From Acidobacteriota bacterium (GTDB lineage: Bacteria > Acidobacteriota > Holophagae > Acanthopleuribacterales > Acanthopleuribacteraceae): a stretch of 64,000 nucleotides of DNA. Shown here piece after piece: positions 54,973 through 64,000 of the stretch. The stretch lies in assembly GCA_030066195.1 (NCBI GenBank), contig JASJCB010000040.1:1-64000 (forward strand), written 5' to 3'. Numbering within the stretch: position 1 is the stretch's first letter; every line of letters begins with the position of its first letter. Position numbers and translations under genes: made by a program. The notes beneath the pieces are model-generated. The model was not told where the DNA came from, did no database searches, and saw nothing but the letters and a program-made list of their open reading frames with translations.

Positions 54973-55909
54973 TTCCCGCCCGGCCTTGAAGTTCTCAAAG
55001 GGCCCTTATCATATCAGAAAGCCGGCGCACGACAAAGGCGCCGGCATGCGCCGGATGCGCCGGCCGGGGTTTATCCACCACCACAATTCGCATCTGAGTA
55101 CGACGCTGTCGTCGGTATTAGCACTGAGGCCGTTGCTTATTTGTAAAAACATCTAATTTGGATGTTAAACATGGCTTTGGTCCATAAATCAGCAAGTTTT
55201 TTGCAAAAATGCCCGTTTTGGACCGCTTCAGGTCTATCGATGCCCGGGATTGGGACTACCTTGCGACCACGAAGGTAGTATCATTCCCGAGAATAGAACT
55301 ACCTTTCAGGTCGGCAGGCGGTTCCAATCCCGGGAAAGACCCCCGGGCATACCCGCCAGACAGCTGTTTTCTCGGGAAAATAACCCAACTTGGCGCGATT
55401 TCCGGTTGTCATTTCGGAAATCGGGTCGAGTTCCATGGTCGCGACCGGCTCGAAATTCGCCCTGAAGTTGTCAAATTTTTCCCGTGGGGAACTCGATTGA
55501 GGGATTGAACCCCTGTTTTGCGGATCGGCAAGCCGACTTTCCGGGGAAAATACGCCTTTTTCAGGTCCAAACGGACCTGTGCCCGAGACATGGATTGTAT
55601 TTTTGAACGCAACAACTTTGCTGCCGGGGAAGGGAAGCCCTTCGTAAGTCACTTCCGGTTCTCTTCCTGGGAAGAGGCAGCCCTGCCGCATCGAGTTGCC
55701 ATTTTTTTAGGGGTAACTTCCCGCCCGCTCGGTATGATGGTTGTTCAACTACCGCGAGAAGGACCGGCTTTGTATTTATCTTCCGGATTATCATAATCCG
55801 GCGGGTTGGGCTTAGCCGCCTCATGTCATCTTTGACGTGGTCCCGGGACGGGGCGCCCGGTTCGGCCCGGGTTGGTTTTCAGGAAAGGATCGGTTCCGAC
55901 TCGCGCAGG
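54973..55909. other. 0.9-kb stretch without recognisable genes
   Basis: No convincing gene is seen; short frames on both strands lack ribosome sites. Imperfect inverted repeats occur, for example CCCGGGATTGG near 55241 against CCAATCCCGGG near 55330. It may be decayed sequence between the orphan gene and the secreted propeller gene. Confidence 0.5.
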
Positions 55910-57175
55910 TTACGGCGCTTTCAAGTCCAAAGAAAGGATGTGAATCGGTTCCAATTCCTCGGCCGGCAGCGGCTTGTTGTCCTTGTACCGGGGCCAGTGG
56001 CTGGTGGCGACGAAATACAGCTTGTCACCCACCAGGGTACCCAGCGTGGGTTCATCGAAGACGGGGTTGGCCGACTCAAGCACCTCTTCCGTAATGACGT
56101 GGGTGCCGTCCAGGGTCAGTTTCCAGCGGGCGACCCGGTTGGGTTGAATGCCGTTTTGGATGCCGACCAGGTAATCGCCGTGACGCACCAGGCCGTCGAT
56201 ACCGTTGAGTACCGCGGGACGGGCGGGGGTGACGCGTTTCAACTTCTTGGATTTCATCGCGTAGGCAAACAGGCCGTAGGTCCAATCGGCGATGTAGAGC
56301 ATGGTTTCGTCCTTGGAAAAGGCCATGCCCTGGGGCGAAGCCAGGTCCGACGAACTGATCAGTAGGGTCAATTGATCTGCATCGGGGGCCAGGGTGTAGA
56401 TACCGCCGCCGCGGGCGTCGCTGATGTAGGCGGTTCCGTCCTTCGCAAGCACCAAGTCGCCCAGCGCGTGCTCCTTGTCCTTTTCCGCCAACAGGATACG
56501 CGACTTCAGCTTGCCGTCGGCCAGGTTGTAGCGGAACACCGCGGAGCGGCCCTTTTCTTCCGGTTTCAGGTTTCCCGTCTGGTCCATGGCCGCGCTGCAA
56601 ACCAGCAATTCGTTCCGTTTGCTGTCCACGGCAAGGCCCATGACGCTCCAGATACCGTCACGTGCGGGCGTAATGAACGGCGCGCTTTTGCCCTTGGCGT
56701 CGAAGCGGTCGATACGGCGATGGTACACACTGCCGATGAAGAAATGACCCGTCTTGGGATCGTGGGCGATGCCTTCCGGGTAGAAATCGTTTTGCGGCAG
56801 GGTAAAGACCTTTTGGGCCCGGCTGATCGGCTTGCGGTTGGCGGCCAGCTTTTTGGTGACCCTGATATAACCCGAATGCTTCTCCAGGGGTTTGTGCAGC
56901 GGCAGTTTGGTGGTGTCGTAAGCCAGGCCCAGTGCGGCCAGCTTTTCCAACAATTTGACGGCCTGCGGCGAACGTTTCGTTAAGGCGCAGGCAACGGCCA
57001 GGTTCAAGATGCCGTTCACGTCGTCGGGACGCTGCTTGTGCGCCTTTTCGGAAATGAAATAGAACAGGGTGTAGTTCTGTGCCTGATAGGCTTTGCGGGC
57101 CTGGAGACGCAAGTCGCGGTAGGATTCGGCGGCAAAAAGCGGCAGGCAAAACAGTAGAGCGCATAAGATTCTCAT
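55910..57175 (-). CDS. Secreted TPR plus SMP-30/NHL-like beta-propeller protein
   Basis: 421 aa with a signal peptide (MRILCALLFCLPLFAAES). Residues 20-90 are a helical, TPR-like segment (YRDLRLQARKAYQAQNY). The rest is a six-bladed-propeller-like region with YPEGIAHDPKTGHFFIGSV, SPQGMAFSKDETMLYIADW and LNGIDGLVRHGDYLVGIQNG, in the style of SMP-30/gluconolactonase and strictosidine-synthase folds. Such proteins may be lactonases or only binding proteins; catalytic residues cannot be assigned. GAGAGG lies nine bases before the ATG. It is a single gene. Confidence 0.82.
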   Translation of the reverse strand: MRILCALLFCLPLFAAESYRDLRLQARKAYQAQNYTLFYFISEKAHKQRPDDVNGILNLAVACALTKRSPQAVKLLEKLAALGLAYDTTKLPLHKPLEKHSGYIRVTKKLAANRKPISRAQKVFTLPQNDFYPEGIAHDPKTGHFFIGSVYHRRIDRFDAKGKSAPFITPARDGIWSVMGLAVDSKRNELLVCSAAMDQTGNLKPEEKGRSAVFRYNLADGKLKSRILLAEKDKEHALGDLVLAKDGTAYISDARGGGIYTLAPDADQLTLLISSSDLASPQGMAFSKDETMLYIADWTYGLFAYAMKSKKLKRVTPARPAVLNGIDGLVRHGDYLVGIQNGIQPNRVARWKLTLDGTHVITEEVLESANPVFDEPTLGTLVGDKLYFVATSHWPRYKDNKPLPAEELEPIHILSLDLKAP

Positions 57176-57444
57176 GGACTGAGACCTCTCGAATTTAAGT
57201 CCGCTCTATTCTACGCCGTACAAGGAAAATGTCCCAGAAAGAAAAATGGGAGGAACACTTGTGGCGTGCAAGGAACCTCCCTCCGAAACTTATTGATGGA
57301 TGAATCGATGCAATGAATCAATTCAAAATAATTGTAAAACTTCACGAGCGCCATGTCAAGTAAATTTAGAACACCGTTCGGGCCTAATAAAGTAAGGCGT
57401 CGACTTAACTCCGTTTAACGGCCGTTACCGCGTGTCGCGGTCGA

Positions 57445-59493
57445 CTAACGCGGCGAGGCCGCGATGTTGCCGCCGTCTACCGTGAGCAGGGTGCCCGTAC
57501 TCTTTTCGGACAGGTAGAGGTGGTAGAAGGCGTCGGCAACGTCTTCCGGAAGGACCTCGCGGCCCAACAGGTTGGAGCGGAAGTATTCATCCAGTTCCAG
57601 GCCTCGGGAGGCGGCCCGTTGGGCGACCGCCTCCATATCCAACAGCGGCGTGCGGATGCGGTCGGCGTTGACGGCCATGGAACGAATGCCCATGGGCGCG
57701 AATTCCACGGCGTATTGTTTCATCAGCGCAATCAAAGCGGCCTTGGGAATACTGTAGGCGCCGAAGCCGGGACCGGGATTGAAGGCGCTTTTGGATGCGT
57801 TGAACAACAAACAGCCGCCGGTGCCCTGCCGCACCATAAGCTTGCACGATGCGGAAGCCAGGTACTGGTGGGCCATCAGGTTGATCTTCAGGCTGGCTTC
57901 CAGGGTTTCGTGCGCCTCGGCGATGGGACCCACCGGTGCGACACCCGCGTTGGAAACCACCACATCCAAGCCGCCGAAACTGTTCGCGGCGGCGTCGACC
58001 AGGGCTTGCACCGAATAGTGGTCGGTCAAATCGCACATATGGGTGGCGACTGCTACCCCGTGCCGTGTTTTCAAAGCGCCCGCCAGTTCAGACAGGGCCG
58101 CGGGGTCCAGGTCGGTCAGCACCAGGTTACTGCCCGCGCGAGCGAAGGATTCCGCGACGGCCCGGCCGATACCGCCCGCGGCGCCCGAGACCAGCGTGAC
58201 CTTGCCTTCCATGGGCTTGGGTTTCTTTTTACCCAACTTTGCCTGTTCCAACGACCAGTACTCCATGTCGAAAAGGTGGTCCCGAGAAAGCGGTTGGTGG
58301 CTGCCGACCATTTCAGCCTTGATGATGGTGTCGATGGTGTGCAGGTAGATATCGGCGGCAATATTGGCGGCCTTGGCGGTCTTCCCGGCGGTGACCAGGC
58401 CGATGCCGGGAATCAGGAAGACCGGCGGCAAGGGATGCAACTCTTTGCGGGCGGTGTTCTTCGCCTCCACCTGGGTGCGGAAGTAGTCGTGGTAGTCCGT
58501 CACATACTCCGCCAACAGGATATCCACCTGAGCGGCAAAGGCATTCGGATCATCCAAGCGGGCATCGGCGATCACCAGGGGTTTCTGCTTGGTGCGGATG
58601 ACATGATCCGGGGTAACGGGGCCGCGCGCGGTAACCTCGGCGAGATCGGAACGAGCCAGAAAGGTTTCGACCTGAGCGGAAGTACGGGCTTGCAGCACTA
58701 CGCCGCCGATACCCTCGGGATGGTTTTCCAAACGTCCGCGCAGAACGGACAGGAACGGGGCAAAATTACCGTCAAGCGGCGTATGGCTGATGGGTTCGAA
58801 GGATATGCTGCCGTGTTCCGCGATGTGCTTTTTAGCCAGATCCACCATCTCGATCATGCGTTCGTAACTCTCCCGTGCGGTATCGCCGAAGGAAAAGATA
58901 CCGTGATTGACGAGGATCAGTCCTTCCACATCGGGGTCGGCCTCGTAAACCTCGACGGCTTTTTTTGCCAGCAGGAAACCGGGCATGATGTAGGGGACAA
59001 TGCCCATGCGGTCGCCGTAGATCTTACGGCAGAGTTCCTCGGCATTCGGCTGGTTGGCCAAAGCCAGGACCGCGTCGGCATGGGTGTGATCTATGAATTT
59101 ATGAGGCAGAAAAGCGTGCAAGAGGGTTTCCACCGAGGGGTTGGGCGAGGCGGTGGACAACAGGGCGCGTCGTACGCCGTTGACCATATCCTCATCGCTC
59201 AGCGCATCCAGGGCGCGATAGGCCTGAAGAGGCTCCAGGTAACACGCGGGCAGGCCCGCCGGTTCGATATCGGCCAGATCCCAACCGCTGCCCTTGACGC
59301 AAAGCACCTGAACCTTGCGGCCCAGTTCATCCGTCATGGTGGTTTTGACCGAGGTATTGCCCCCGCCGTGAAGCACCAGCGAGGGGTCACGCCCCAACAG
59401 TCGACTTGTATAGACCCTCAAAGCCGGGTCCTCGCCGTACTCGGCGTAGGTCTTCACATAGGAAGCAGCGTCGGTATCGGACCAGTTGGACAT
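57445..59493 (-). CDS. Bifunctional class II aldolase / short-chain dehydrogenase
   Basis: 682 aa, cytoplasmic, of the rhamnulose-phosphate aldolase/lactaldehyde (alcohol) dehydrogenase fusion type. The N-terminal aldolase has LHGGGNTSVK, the metal-ligand motif DHTHADAVLAL and LVNHGIFSFG. The C-terminal SDR domain has the cofactor motif VSGAAGGIGRA, the NAG strand motif (VVSNAGVAP) and the catalytic YSIPK. GAGGAG lies six bases before the ATG. Relatives split sugar phosphates and oxidise the aldehyde, for example in rhamnose or related deoxysugar use; the substrate here is not fixed, and no kinase or isomerase is adjacent. Confidence 0.92.
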   Translation of the reverse strand: MSNWSDTDAASYVKTYAEYGEDPALRVYTSRLLGRDPSLVLHGGGNTSVKTTMTDELGRKVQVLCVKGSGWDLADIEPAGLPACYLEPLQAYRALDALSDEDMVNGVRRALLSTASPNPSVETLLHAFLPHKFIDHTHADAVLALANQPNAEELCRKIYGDRMGIVPYIMPGFLLAKKAVEVYEADPDVEGLILVNHGIFSFGDTARESYERMIEMVDLAKKHIAEHGSISFEPISHTPLDGNFAPFLSVLRGRLENHPEGIGGVVLQARTSAQVETFLARSDLAEVTARGPVTPDHVIRTKQKPLVIADARLDDPNAFAAQVDILLAEYVTDYHDYFRTQVEAKNTARKELHPLPPVFLIPGIGLVTAGKTAKAANIAADIYLHTIDTIIKAEMVGSHQPLSRDHLFDMEYWSLEQAKLGKKKPKPMEGKVTLVSGAAGGIGRAVAESFARAGSNLVLTDLDPAALSELAGALKTRHGVAVATHMCDLTDHYSVQALVDAAANSFGGLDVVVSNAGVAPVGPIAEAHETLEASLKINLMAHQYLASASCKLMVRQGTGGCLLFNASKSAFNPGPGFGAYSIPKAALIALMKQYAVEFAPMGIRSMAVNADRIRTPLLDMEAVAQRAASRGLELDEYFRSNLLGREVLPEDVADAFYHLYLSEKSTGTLLTVDGGNIAASPR

Positions 59494-59513
59494 GCTGTTC
59501 TCCTCACTTCATC

Positions 59514-59542
59514 AAAAAAAAAGCTGCCCGAGGGCAGCTTTT
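59514..59542 (-). terminator. Intrinsic terminator of the PpiD-like gene
   Basis: On the minus strand GCTGCCC and GGGCAGC pair with a short loop and are followed by nine T. It lies between the stop of the PpiD-like gene and the ATG of the aldolase/dehydrogenase gene, so these two are separate transcripts. Confidence 0.85.
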
Positions 59543-59563
59543 CTCATGGGGTTTCACGAAAGG

Positions 59564-61480
59564 TCAACGCCTGTTGAGCTGGGCCAACAGACGGCCGCGA
59601 ACTTTCTGTTCGGGATCGTATTGTTTCTGTTTTTCGTACAGGTAGCTCTGCAACAACATGTTGCCATTCTCGGCGCGCAGGTTCTCCACGATGGTGAAGC
59701 GCTCTTCCTCGAATTTGTTCATGTCGGGCTCCAGTTTCTCGGTAACGCGGGCCAGTACGAAGCGGGTGTCGGCCGAAGATTCGAATCCTTCCAGGAACTG
59801 ACCCGCTTCCAGGCTGTAGATGTCGTTATCGAAATCGATACCCTCGCGGCGGATCTGGTAGGGAATGGAAGCCTGGCCGAATTCGGGCGATTCGGTAAAG
59901 AAGTCGTCCTTCAACCAGTCGCGCTTGCCCTTCAACTCTTTGAGCGGCTTTTCCGGGTCCTTCAAGGCGGCGGCCTTGATCGCTTCCAGGGTTTCCTTGA
60001 TCAACTCCTTCTGAGCGATAACCGCGGCGTCGGCTTTGATGCGATCCTTGTGGGTATCCCATTCCAGCGGGGCGCCGTCGTTTTCGGCGCTCCACATGCA
60101 GATCACATGGTTGACGCCGGTCTGGAAGATTTCGGTAACATCGCCGACCTTGGCAAGATTGAAGATACTGGACCGAACACGAGCGTCCAGATTCAACTCG
60201 GTGCCCATGGTCGAAAAGCGATTGTTGTCGAAAAACGGAGAGGTTTTCACCTCCAACTCCATTTCCTTTGCGGCAGCTTCGAAGTCGCCGCCGGTCGCGA
60301 ACTTATTGTTGAATTCTTCCAGTGCCTTCTGGGCCTGTTCACGGGCTCGATTGCGTTTCAGGTTGCGAACGATGCCGTTTTTCACGGTGTCGAACTCGCG
60401 CACGCTGGCCGGGCCGTAGCTCAAGCGCTGGAAGATGTAATAGTTCCCGTCCTGACCCTTGATGGGCGGCGAGATATCGTTGTCTTCCATGTTGAACAGG
60501 GCGGCGTCCAATTCGGCGTCGCGGGTGTTCTTGTTAACGCGCGTAATGCCGCGATTGCGGCCCTCGGTGTACTTCTGCATGGCCACGTTGAAGTCCATAC
60601 CGTCGGTAATTTCATCGGATACCTTGGTCGCCAGTTGATAGGCTTCGTCATTGGAGCGACTATCGACCTTGATGACGATCTCGCGAACCTGCACGTGCTC
60701 GGCCAGGGTGTAGGTGGTGTCTTTCTTCTTGTCGTACTCGGCCTGTGCTTCCTCGTCGGTGACGGTGATTTCGTCTTCATACTTCTGATAGGGAACAGCC
60801 AGATACTTCACCTGGCGCTGCTGCCCGGACATGAACTGGTCCTTGTTCTTTTCCCAGAACTTCTTGACGTCTTCGTCCTTGTCCATCTTGACTTCGCTCG
60901 CCACGTTGAAGGTATGCAGCGTCAACATTTCCATCTTGACCTGTCGGTTGTTCTCCTCGAAGCGCGCCAGGACATCGGCCTCGGAAATATGGGCGCCGTC
61001 CAGGAAGAGGCCGGAGAACTTGCCGGATTTCAAATCGTTGTCGCGAAGGTAGTTTTCAAAACTGTCCACCTGCACGCGGTAGTTGCGGCGGATGATATTG
61101 GACCAGGTTTCCTCGTTGATGAAACCGCCGTCAGGAGTGGTGCGGGCGCGAATCACGTAATCGCGCAGTTCCTGGTCTGAAACGCTCAATCCCAATTTAT
61201 CGGCGCCGTCGCGCAAGAGGGCGTTGCGCACCAGTTGGTTCGCGGTCAACTGGTTGAAAAGTTCCTCGCTGATGTTGCCGAATCTGCCCTTCAGGTTCTC
61301 GCTTTGGATGAAGGCATCGCGCATCTTGATCTTGGAGCTGCCGAACTCTACGATGGTGTCCTGCTGCGCCTTGGGGGGAGCGCTGCCGAAAGAAACCAGA
61401 ACGTAGGAAGCGAGTGCGGCGATGGTCAGGATCATGACCACGTTTTGGGCCTTCTTATTTTTTCGAATACTGCTAAACAC
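59564..61480 (-). CDS. ppiD: PpiD/SurA-type peptidyl-prolyl isomerase-like membrane chaperone
   Basis: Helps proteins fold after export at the inner membrane. 638 aa. The start is GTG at 61480, with AGAGG seven bases upstream, giving MFSSIRKNKKAQNVVMILT and one membrane helix (VVMILTIAALASYVLV), the usual PpiD beginning; longer frames to 61627 have no ribosome site. A SurA-N-like helical domain (about 50-220) is followed by a parvulin-like middle (LAEHVQVREIVIKVDSRS; GNYYIFQRL) and a C-terminal helical region. Whether the parvulin core is active is not clear. It is a single gene with a strong terminator. Confidence 0.83.
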   Translation of the reverse strand: MFSSIRKNKKAQNVVMILTIAALASYVLVSFGSAPPKAQQDTIVEFGSSKIKMRDAFIQSENLKGRFGNISEELFNQLTANQLVRNALLRDGADKLGLSVSDQELRDYVIRARTTPDGGFINEETWSNIIRRNYRVQVDSFENYLRDNDLKSGKFSGLFLDGAHISEADVLARFEENNRQVKMEMLTLHTFNVASEVKMDKDEDVKKFWEKNKDQFMSGQQRQVKYLAVPYQKYEDEITVTDEEAQAEYDKKKDTTYTLAEHVQVREIVIKVDSRSNDEAYQLATKVSDEITDGMDFNVAMQKYTEGRNRGITRVNKNTRDAELDAALFNMEDNDISPPIKGQDGNYYIFQRLSYGPASVREFDTVKNGIVRNLKRNRAREQAQKALEEFNNKFATGGDFEAAAKEMELEVKTSPFFDNNRFSTMGTELNLDARVRSSIFNLAKVGDVTEIFQTGVNHVICMWSAENDGAPLEWDTHKDRIKADAAVIAQKELIKETLEAIKAAALKDPEKPLKELKGKRDWLKDDFFTESPEFGQASIPYQIRREGIDFDNDIYSLEAGQFLEGFESSADTRFVLARVTEKLEPDMNKFEEERFTIVENLRAENGNMLLQSYLYEKQKQYDPEQKVRGRLLAQLNRR

Positions 61481-61761
61481 TTGAAAACCTCTGTTTATCT
61501 TGTTCTGTTCCCGCCCTAAAGTTATTACCATGTCCCGGTCATCCGGCCGTGAGGTCTGCCGAGCTCGGCCGACCGGAGAAATGCGCGGGCGAGGGGGTGA
61601 GCGGATAAGGGTGCCGTGATTCGGCAACTTTCAACTCGGGTACTCCCGGAAATTCCAGGGAGACGAATCCCATATTATAGTAGGTAACCCGGCTCGGGGC
61701 AATCGGCGATTAGAGCTGAAATGTATTTATGAACCGGGCCGGACGTTGTCGGCGATGAACT

Positions 61762-61786
61762 AAAAAGGCGGCCGTTGCCGGCCGCC
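61762..61786 (-). terminator. Intrinsic terminator of btuB
   Basis: GGCGGCCG-TTGC-CGGCCGCC, an 8-bp stem, is followed on the minus strand by five T. It sits 38 bp after the btuB stop. The rest of the 343-bp gap (61481-61823) shows no gene. Confidence 0.8.
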
Positions 61787-61823
61787 GGATATAAGCCTTT
61801 TCAGCTTGAAGGATGCAGTTGGT

Positions 61824-63737
61824 TCAAAAATGCCAGGTCGCCCCGGCGAAGATGCGGCGACCGACGGTGTTGTAACCCAAGATCTGGGTGTACTCCTCAT
61901 CCGCCGCGTTCTCCGCGCGTAGTTTGAACTCCAGGCTGTCGTTCAGTTGGTAACGCGCGCCCAGGTTCAGCAAGGTGTAGCTGTCCAGGGTAACGTCCCG
62001 GTAAGGCCAACTGGAAAAATCGGTATCCCGGCTCTCCCCGTAGAACAGCACGTCGGCGAAAAGGTGGAGATCGGCCGTGGGTCGGCCTTGGATCTGAAAG
62101 GATGCCTTGTCTTCGAACCGGCGTATCAGCGGTACCGGGTTGCCCGGATCGGAAGTGTTGTCAGCGTCCAGGATCTCATAGGTCAGTCGCACCGACCAGC
62201 GATCGGTCCCGTAGCCCAGGTGCGTTTCCATACCCTCCGATTCGGCGCTGTCGATGTTGATATAGTAGCTGATAAAGGTCACCGGGTCGGTGAAGAACTC
62301 GATCAGGTCCTCGTATTCATGCTGGTACCAATAGGCGCCGAAAGTACCGCGGCCGTCGGCAAAGGTGGTCTGGAAACCCAATTCCAGTGCTTCGCTGTTT
62401 TCCGGCAGTAGTTGTTGGTTCCCGAAAGCCGAATACAGTTGATAGACCGAAGGGGCTCTGAAACCGGTCGCCGCGCTGGCGTGAAAGCGGGTGCCGATGC
62501 TTTCGACCGCATACCCGGCGCCTGCGCGGTAGGTGGTTTCGTCGCCGAAGAGCGAATGATCGTTATAGCGCACGCCCAGATCGGCATCGAAGCCATTGCC
62601 GGTGTCTACATCCACTTGCGCGAAAACGCCCAGTGTGTCGGTATCGCCGGTCCAACTTGCCTCGAAGGGACCCCATACGCTTTCGGAATAACTGTAGCCG
62701 TCGGCGTCTTCCCGCTCGTGTGAGGCGCCGGTCAACAGGTCGGCGTGTTCGCCCAAGCGCACGCGGGCGCGCAGTTCGGCACGCAGGCTGTCGCCGTTGA
62801 AGCGGCCTTCGCCCCGATCATTGGGGTGGGCCGCGTCAACCTCGTTGTTATTGGTGCGTTCCGTGTCCGTGTAATCCAGGTATAGACCCAGGTCCCAACG
62901 GTCATCGGCCGCGTCGCGGCGATAGTTCCAGGAAACCGTGCGTTGCTCGAAGGCGCTCACGTAGTTTGGGTCGTCACCGTCGAAGGCGTCGATATCGGAG
63001 TCGCCTTCCACCGAGGAAAGATGGAAATTTGTATCGGCTTGCTCGCTGAAGCGGTAACCCAGGCCGGCGTGCAGGGTGGTGTTATCGTAGGCGTCCATTT
63101 CCAAGTTTTCCCGGGTCAGGTCGCCGCGCGCGGAAATGGATTCCGCATCGTAGCGTTCGGCGCTTACGGCATAGTTCAACCCGCCCGAGGCGCCGCTCAC
63201 CCGCGCCTGGTAGCGTTGCGTTTCCTCATCGGAAAGCTCCAAGCCCACCATGCCTTCCGGCTCATCCGTGCCTTGTCGGGTCACGATATTGATGACGCCG
63301 GCCGAGGCATCGGTGCCGTGCAGTGTATTTTGGGGGCCCAACACGATTTCCACGCGCTCTACGCCGTGGGTAGACAAATGAGCGAAGTCGAAGCCCCTGC
63401 TGACGCCGCTGGGATCGTTCAGGCGGGCGCCGTTCAGCAGCACCAATGTATTCTCGGACTTGGCGCCTCGGGAAAAAATAGTAGTCAAGGCACCGTCGCC
63501 GCCGGTGCGCACCAGGCTGATGCCGGGCGTTTGCTGCAAAACATCGGCAACGGTCTGCCATTGATGACGTTCGATTTCCTCACGGGTGATGATAATGGTA
63601 TTGGTATTGACACGGTCTATCGGGGTTTCATCCTTGGAAGCATAGACGGTCAACGTCTGGTTGGTCCGTGCTTCCTGGGCAAAGCCATGGGGGATCGATC
63701 CCGCCAGGCAAATCACCAAACAGGCAAACAGTTTCAT
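61824..63737 (-). CDS. btuB: TonB-dependent vitamin B12 receptor, BtuB type
   Basis: An outer-membrane, ligand-gated channel for cobalamins. 637 aa with signal peptide (MKLFACLVICLAGSIPHGFA), a TonB box-like LTVYASKDE, the plug domain (VADVLQQTPGISLVRTGG, IFSRGAKSENTLVLLNG, RVEIVLGPQNTLHGTDA, GVINIVT) and a beta-barrel of alternating strands ending in the terminal Phe (ATWHF), as needed for outer-membrane insertion. AAGGA lies six bases before the ATG. The cobalamin riboswitch upstream supports the substrate strongly. No btuCDF genes are in the window. Confidence 0.92.
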   Translation of the reverse strand: MKLFACLVICLAGSIPHGFAQEARTNQTLTVYASKDETPIDRVNTNTIIITREEIERHQWQTVADVLQQTPGISLVRTGGDGALTTIFSRGAKSENTLVLLNGARLNDPSGVSRGFDFAHLSTHGVERVEIVLGPQNTLHGTDASAGVINIVTRQGTDEPEGMVGLELSDEETQRYQARVSGASGGLNYAVSAERYDAESISARGDLTRENLEMDAYDNTTLHAGLGYRFSEQADTNFHLSSVEGDSDIDAFDGDDPNYVSAFEQRTVSWNYRRDAADDRWDLGLYLDYTDTERTNNNEVDAAHPNDRGEGRFNGDSLRAELRARVRLGEHADLLTGASHEREDADGYSYSESVWGPFEASWTGDTDTLGVFAQVDVDTGNGFDADLGVRYNDHSLFGDETTYRAGAGYAVESIGTRFHASAATGFRAPSVYQLYSAFGNQQLLPENSEALELGFQTTFADGRGTFGAYWYQHEYEDLIEFFTDPVTFISYYINIDSAESEGMETHLGYGTDRWSVRLTYEILDADNTSDPGNPVPLIRRFEDKASFQIQGRPTADLHLFADVLFYGESRDTDFSSWPYRDVTLDSYTLLNLGARYQLNDSLEFKLRAENAADEEYTQILGYNTVGRRIFAGATWHF

Positions 63738-63799
63738 ATAGCGTCCTTACTCCGAGCGTACAAAAATAACCCGGTCCGGTCTTGCCGTAACGTTTAATC

Positions 63800-63910
63800 C
63801 CGAACGTATCGGCCGGAGGTGCTCTGGCTTCGGAGCATCATTGCTCCATCACAGTGGCGGGTACCGCGACGGATTTTCACCGTCTTCCCCTCTCGATGTC
63901 GTCAACAAGT
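63800..63910 (-). ncRNA. Cobalamin (adenosylcobalamin) riboswitch
   Basis: On the minus strand the run reads GACGGTGAAAATCCGTC, then GGTACCCGCCACTGTGA, a GGAGC-x-GCTCC hairpin and a B12-box-like AAGCCAGAGCACCTCCGGCC. These are the conserved parts of the cobalamin aptamer in order. The box lies about 75 bases before the btuB ATG, so it should lower receptor synthesis when B12 is plentiful. Confidence 0.92.
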
Positions 63911-64000
63911 ATGAACCGCTGTCCAGGACATGTCAACGGTTTTATGGAAAACCCATAACGGCCCAAGCCCGATGGGGTTTGTCGGGACTAAGGACCGATC

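Overview
The window looks like a chromosome segment of a G+C-rich, Gram-negative bacterium. It encodes a TonB-dependent outer-membrane receptor, a lipoprotein, a PpiD-like inner-membrane chaperone and several Sec-type signal peptides. The very large secreted protein built of DUF11-type repeats and HExxHxxGF peptidase modules, the c-di-GMP riboswitch and the general gene style would fit Acidobacteriota (Holophagae/Acanthopleuribacter-like). That placement is an inference; no rRNA or other marker gene is present. I see no tRNA, CRISPR array or intact insertion sequence.

Layout. (1) 0.2-6.8 kb: nitrogen assimilation on the minus strand: glutamate synthase large subunit (gltB), a small unknown ORF and an Amt ammonium channel, with a palindrome before gltB and three copies of CCTAC-N6-GTAGG before amt. 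(2) 6.9-16.1 kb: a coiled-coil/membrane/propeller protein, a 1.2-kb gene-poor stretch with 42-bp tandem repeats, a vapBC toxin-antitoxin pair, a YjjX-type NTPase, an FAD oxidoreductase plus polyferredoxin operon, and cheR. (3) 16.1-28.4 kb: an accessory island, visibly richer in A+T. It holds a thiolase relic, hairpin-rich repeats, a two-gene operon (an 1855-aa gluzincin-like/P-loop ATPase protein overlapping a metallophosphoesterase with a degenerate ATPase module), a convergent pair of ribbon-helix-helix paralogues, and a small divergent cassette with well-formed promoters, a His-rich peptide and a catalytically dead ABC ATPase-like protein. (4) 28.4-35.7 kb: an unknown conserved protein, an S9 peptidase lipoprotein, an ECF sigma/anti-sigma/HEAT-repeat operon and a YibQ-type deacetylase. 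(5) 35.7-51.5 kb: a c-di-GMP (GEMM-I) riboswitch, a small secreted protein and a 4959-aa secreted multidomain protein. (6) 51.6-64 kb: an Rpn-type nuclease, thioredoxin, a MukF/JetA-like orphan, an NHL/SMP-30-like secreted propeller, an aldolase/SDR fusion, a PpiD-like chaperone and btuB under a cobalamin riboswitch.

How the parts may work together. gltB and amt form a nitrogen-uptake/assimilation group. The riboswitch suggests that c-di-GMP controls the secreted proteins at 36-51.5 kb, which would couple a surface or matrix protein to the sessile/motile decision. The 1855-aa/646-aa operon has the look of a conflict (defence) module: a nucleotide-sensing P-loop ATPase, two candidate hydrolase effectors and an accessory-island setting. 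I know of no described system with this composition; function is inferred only.
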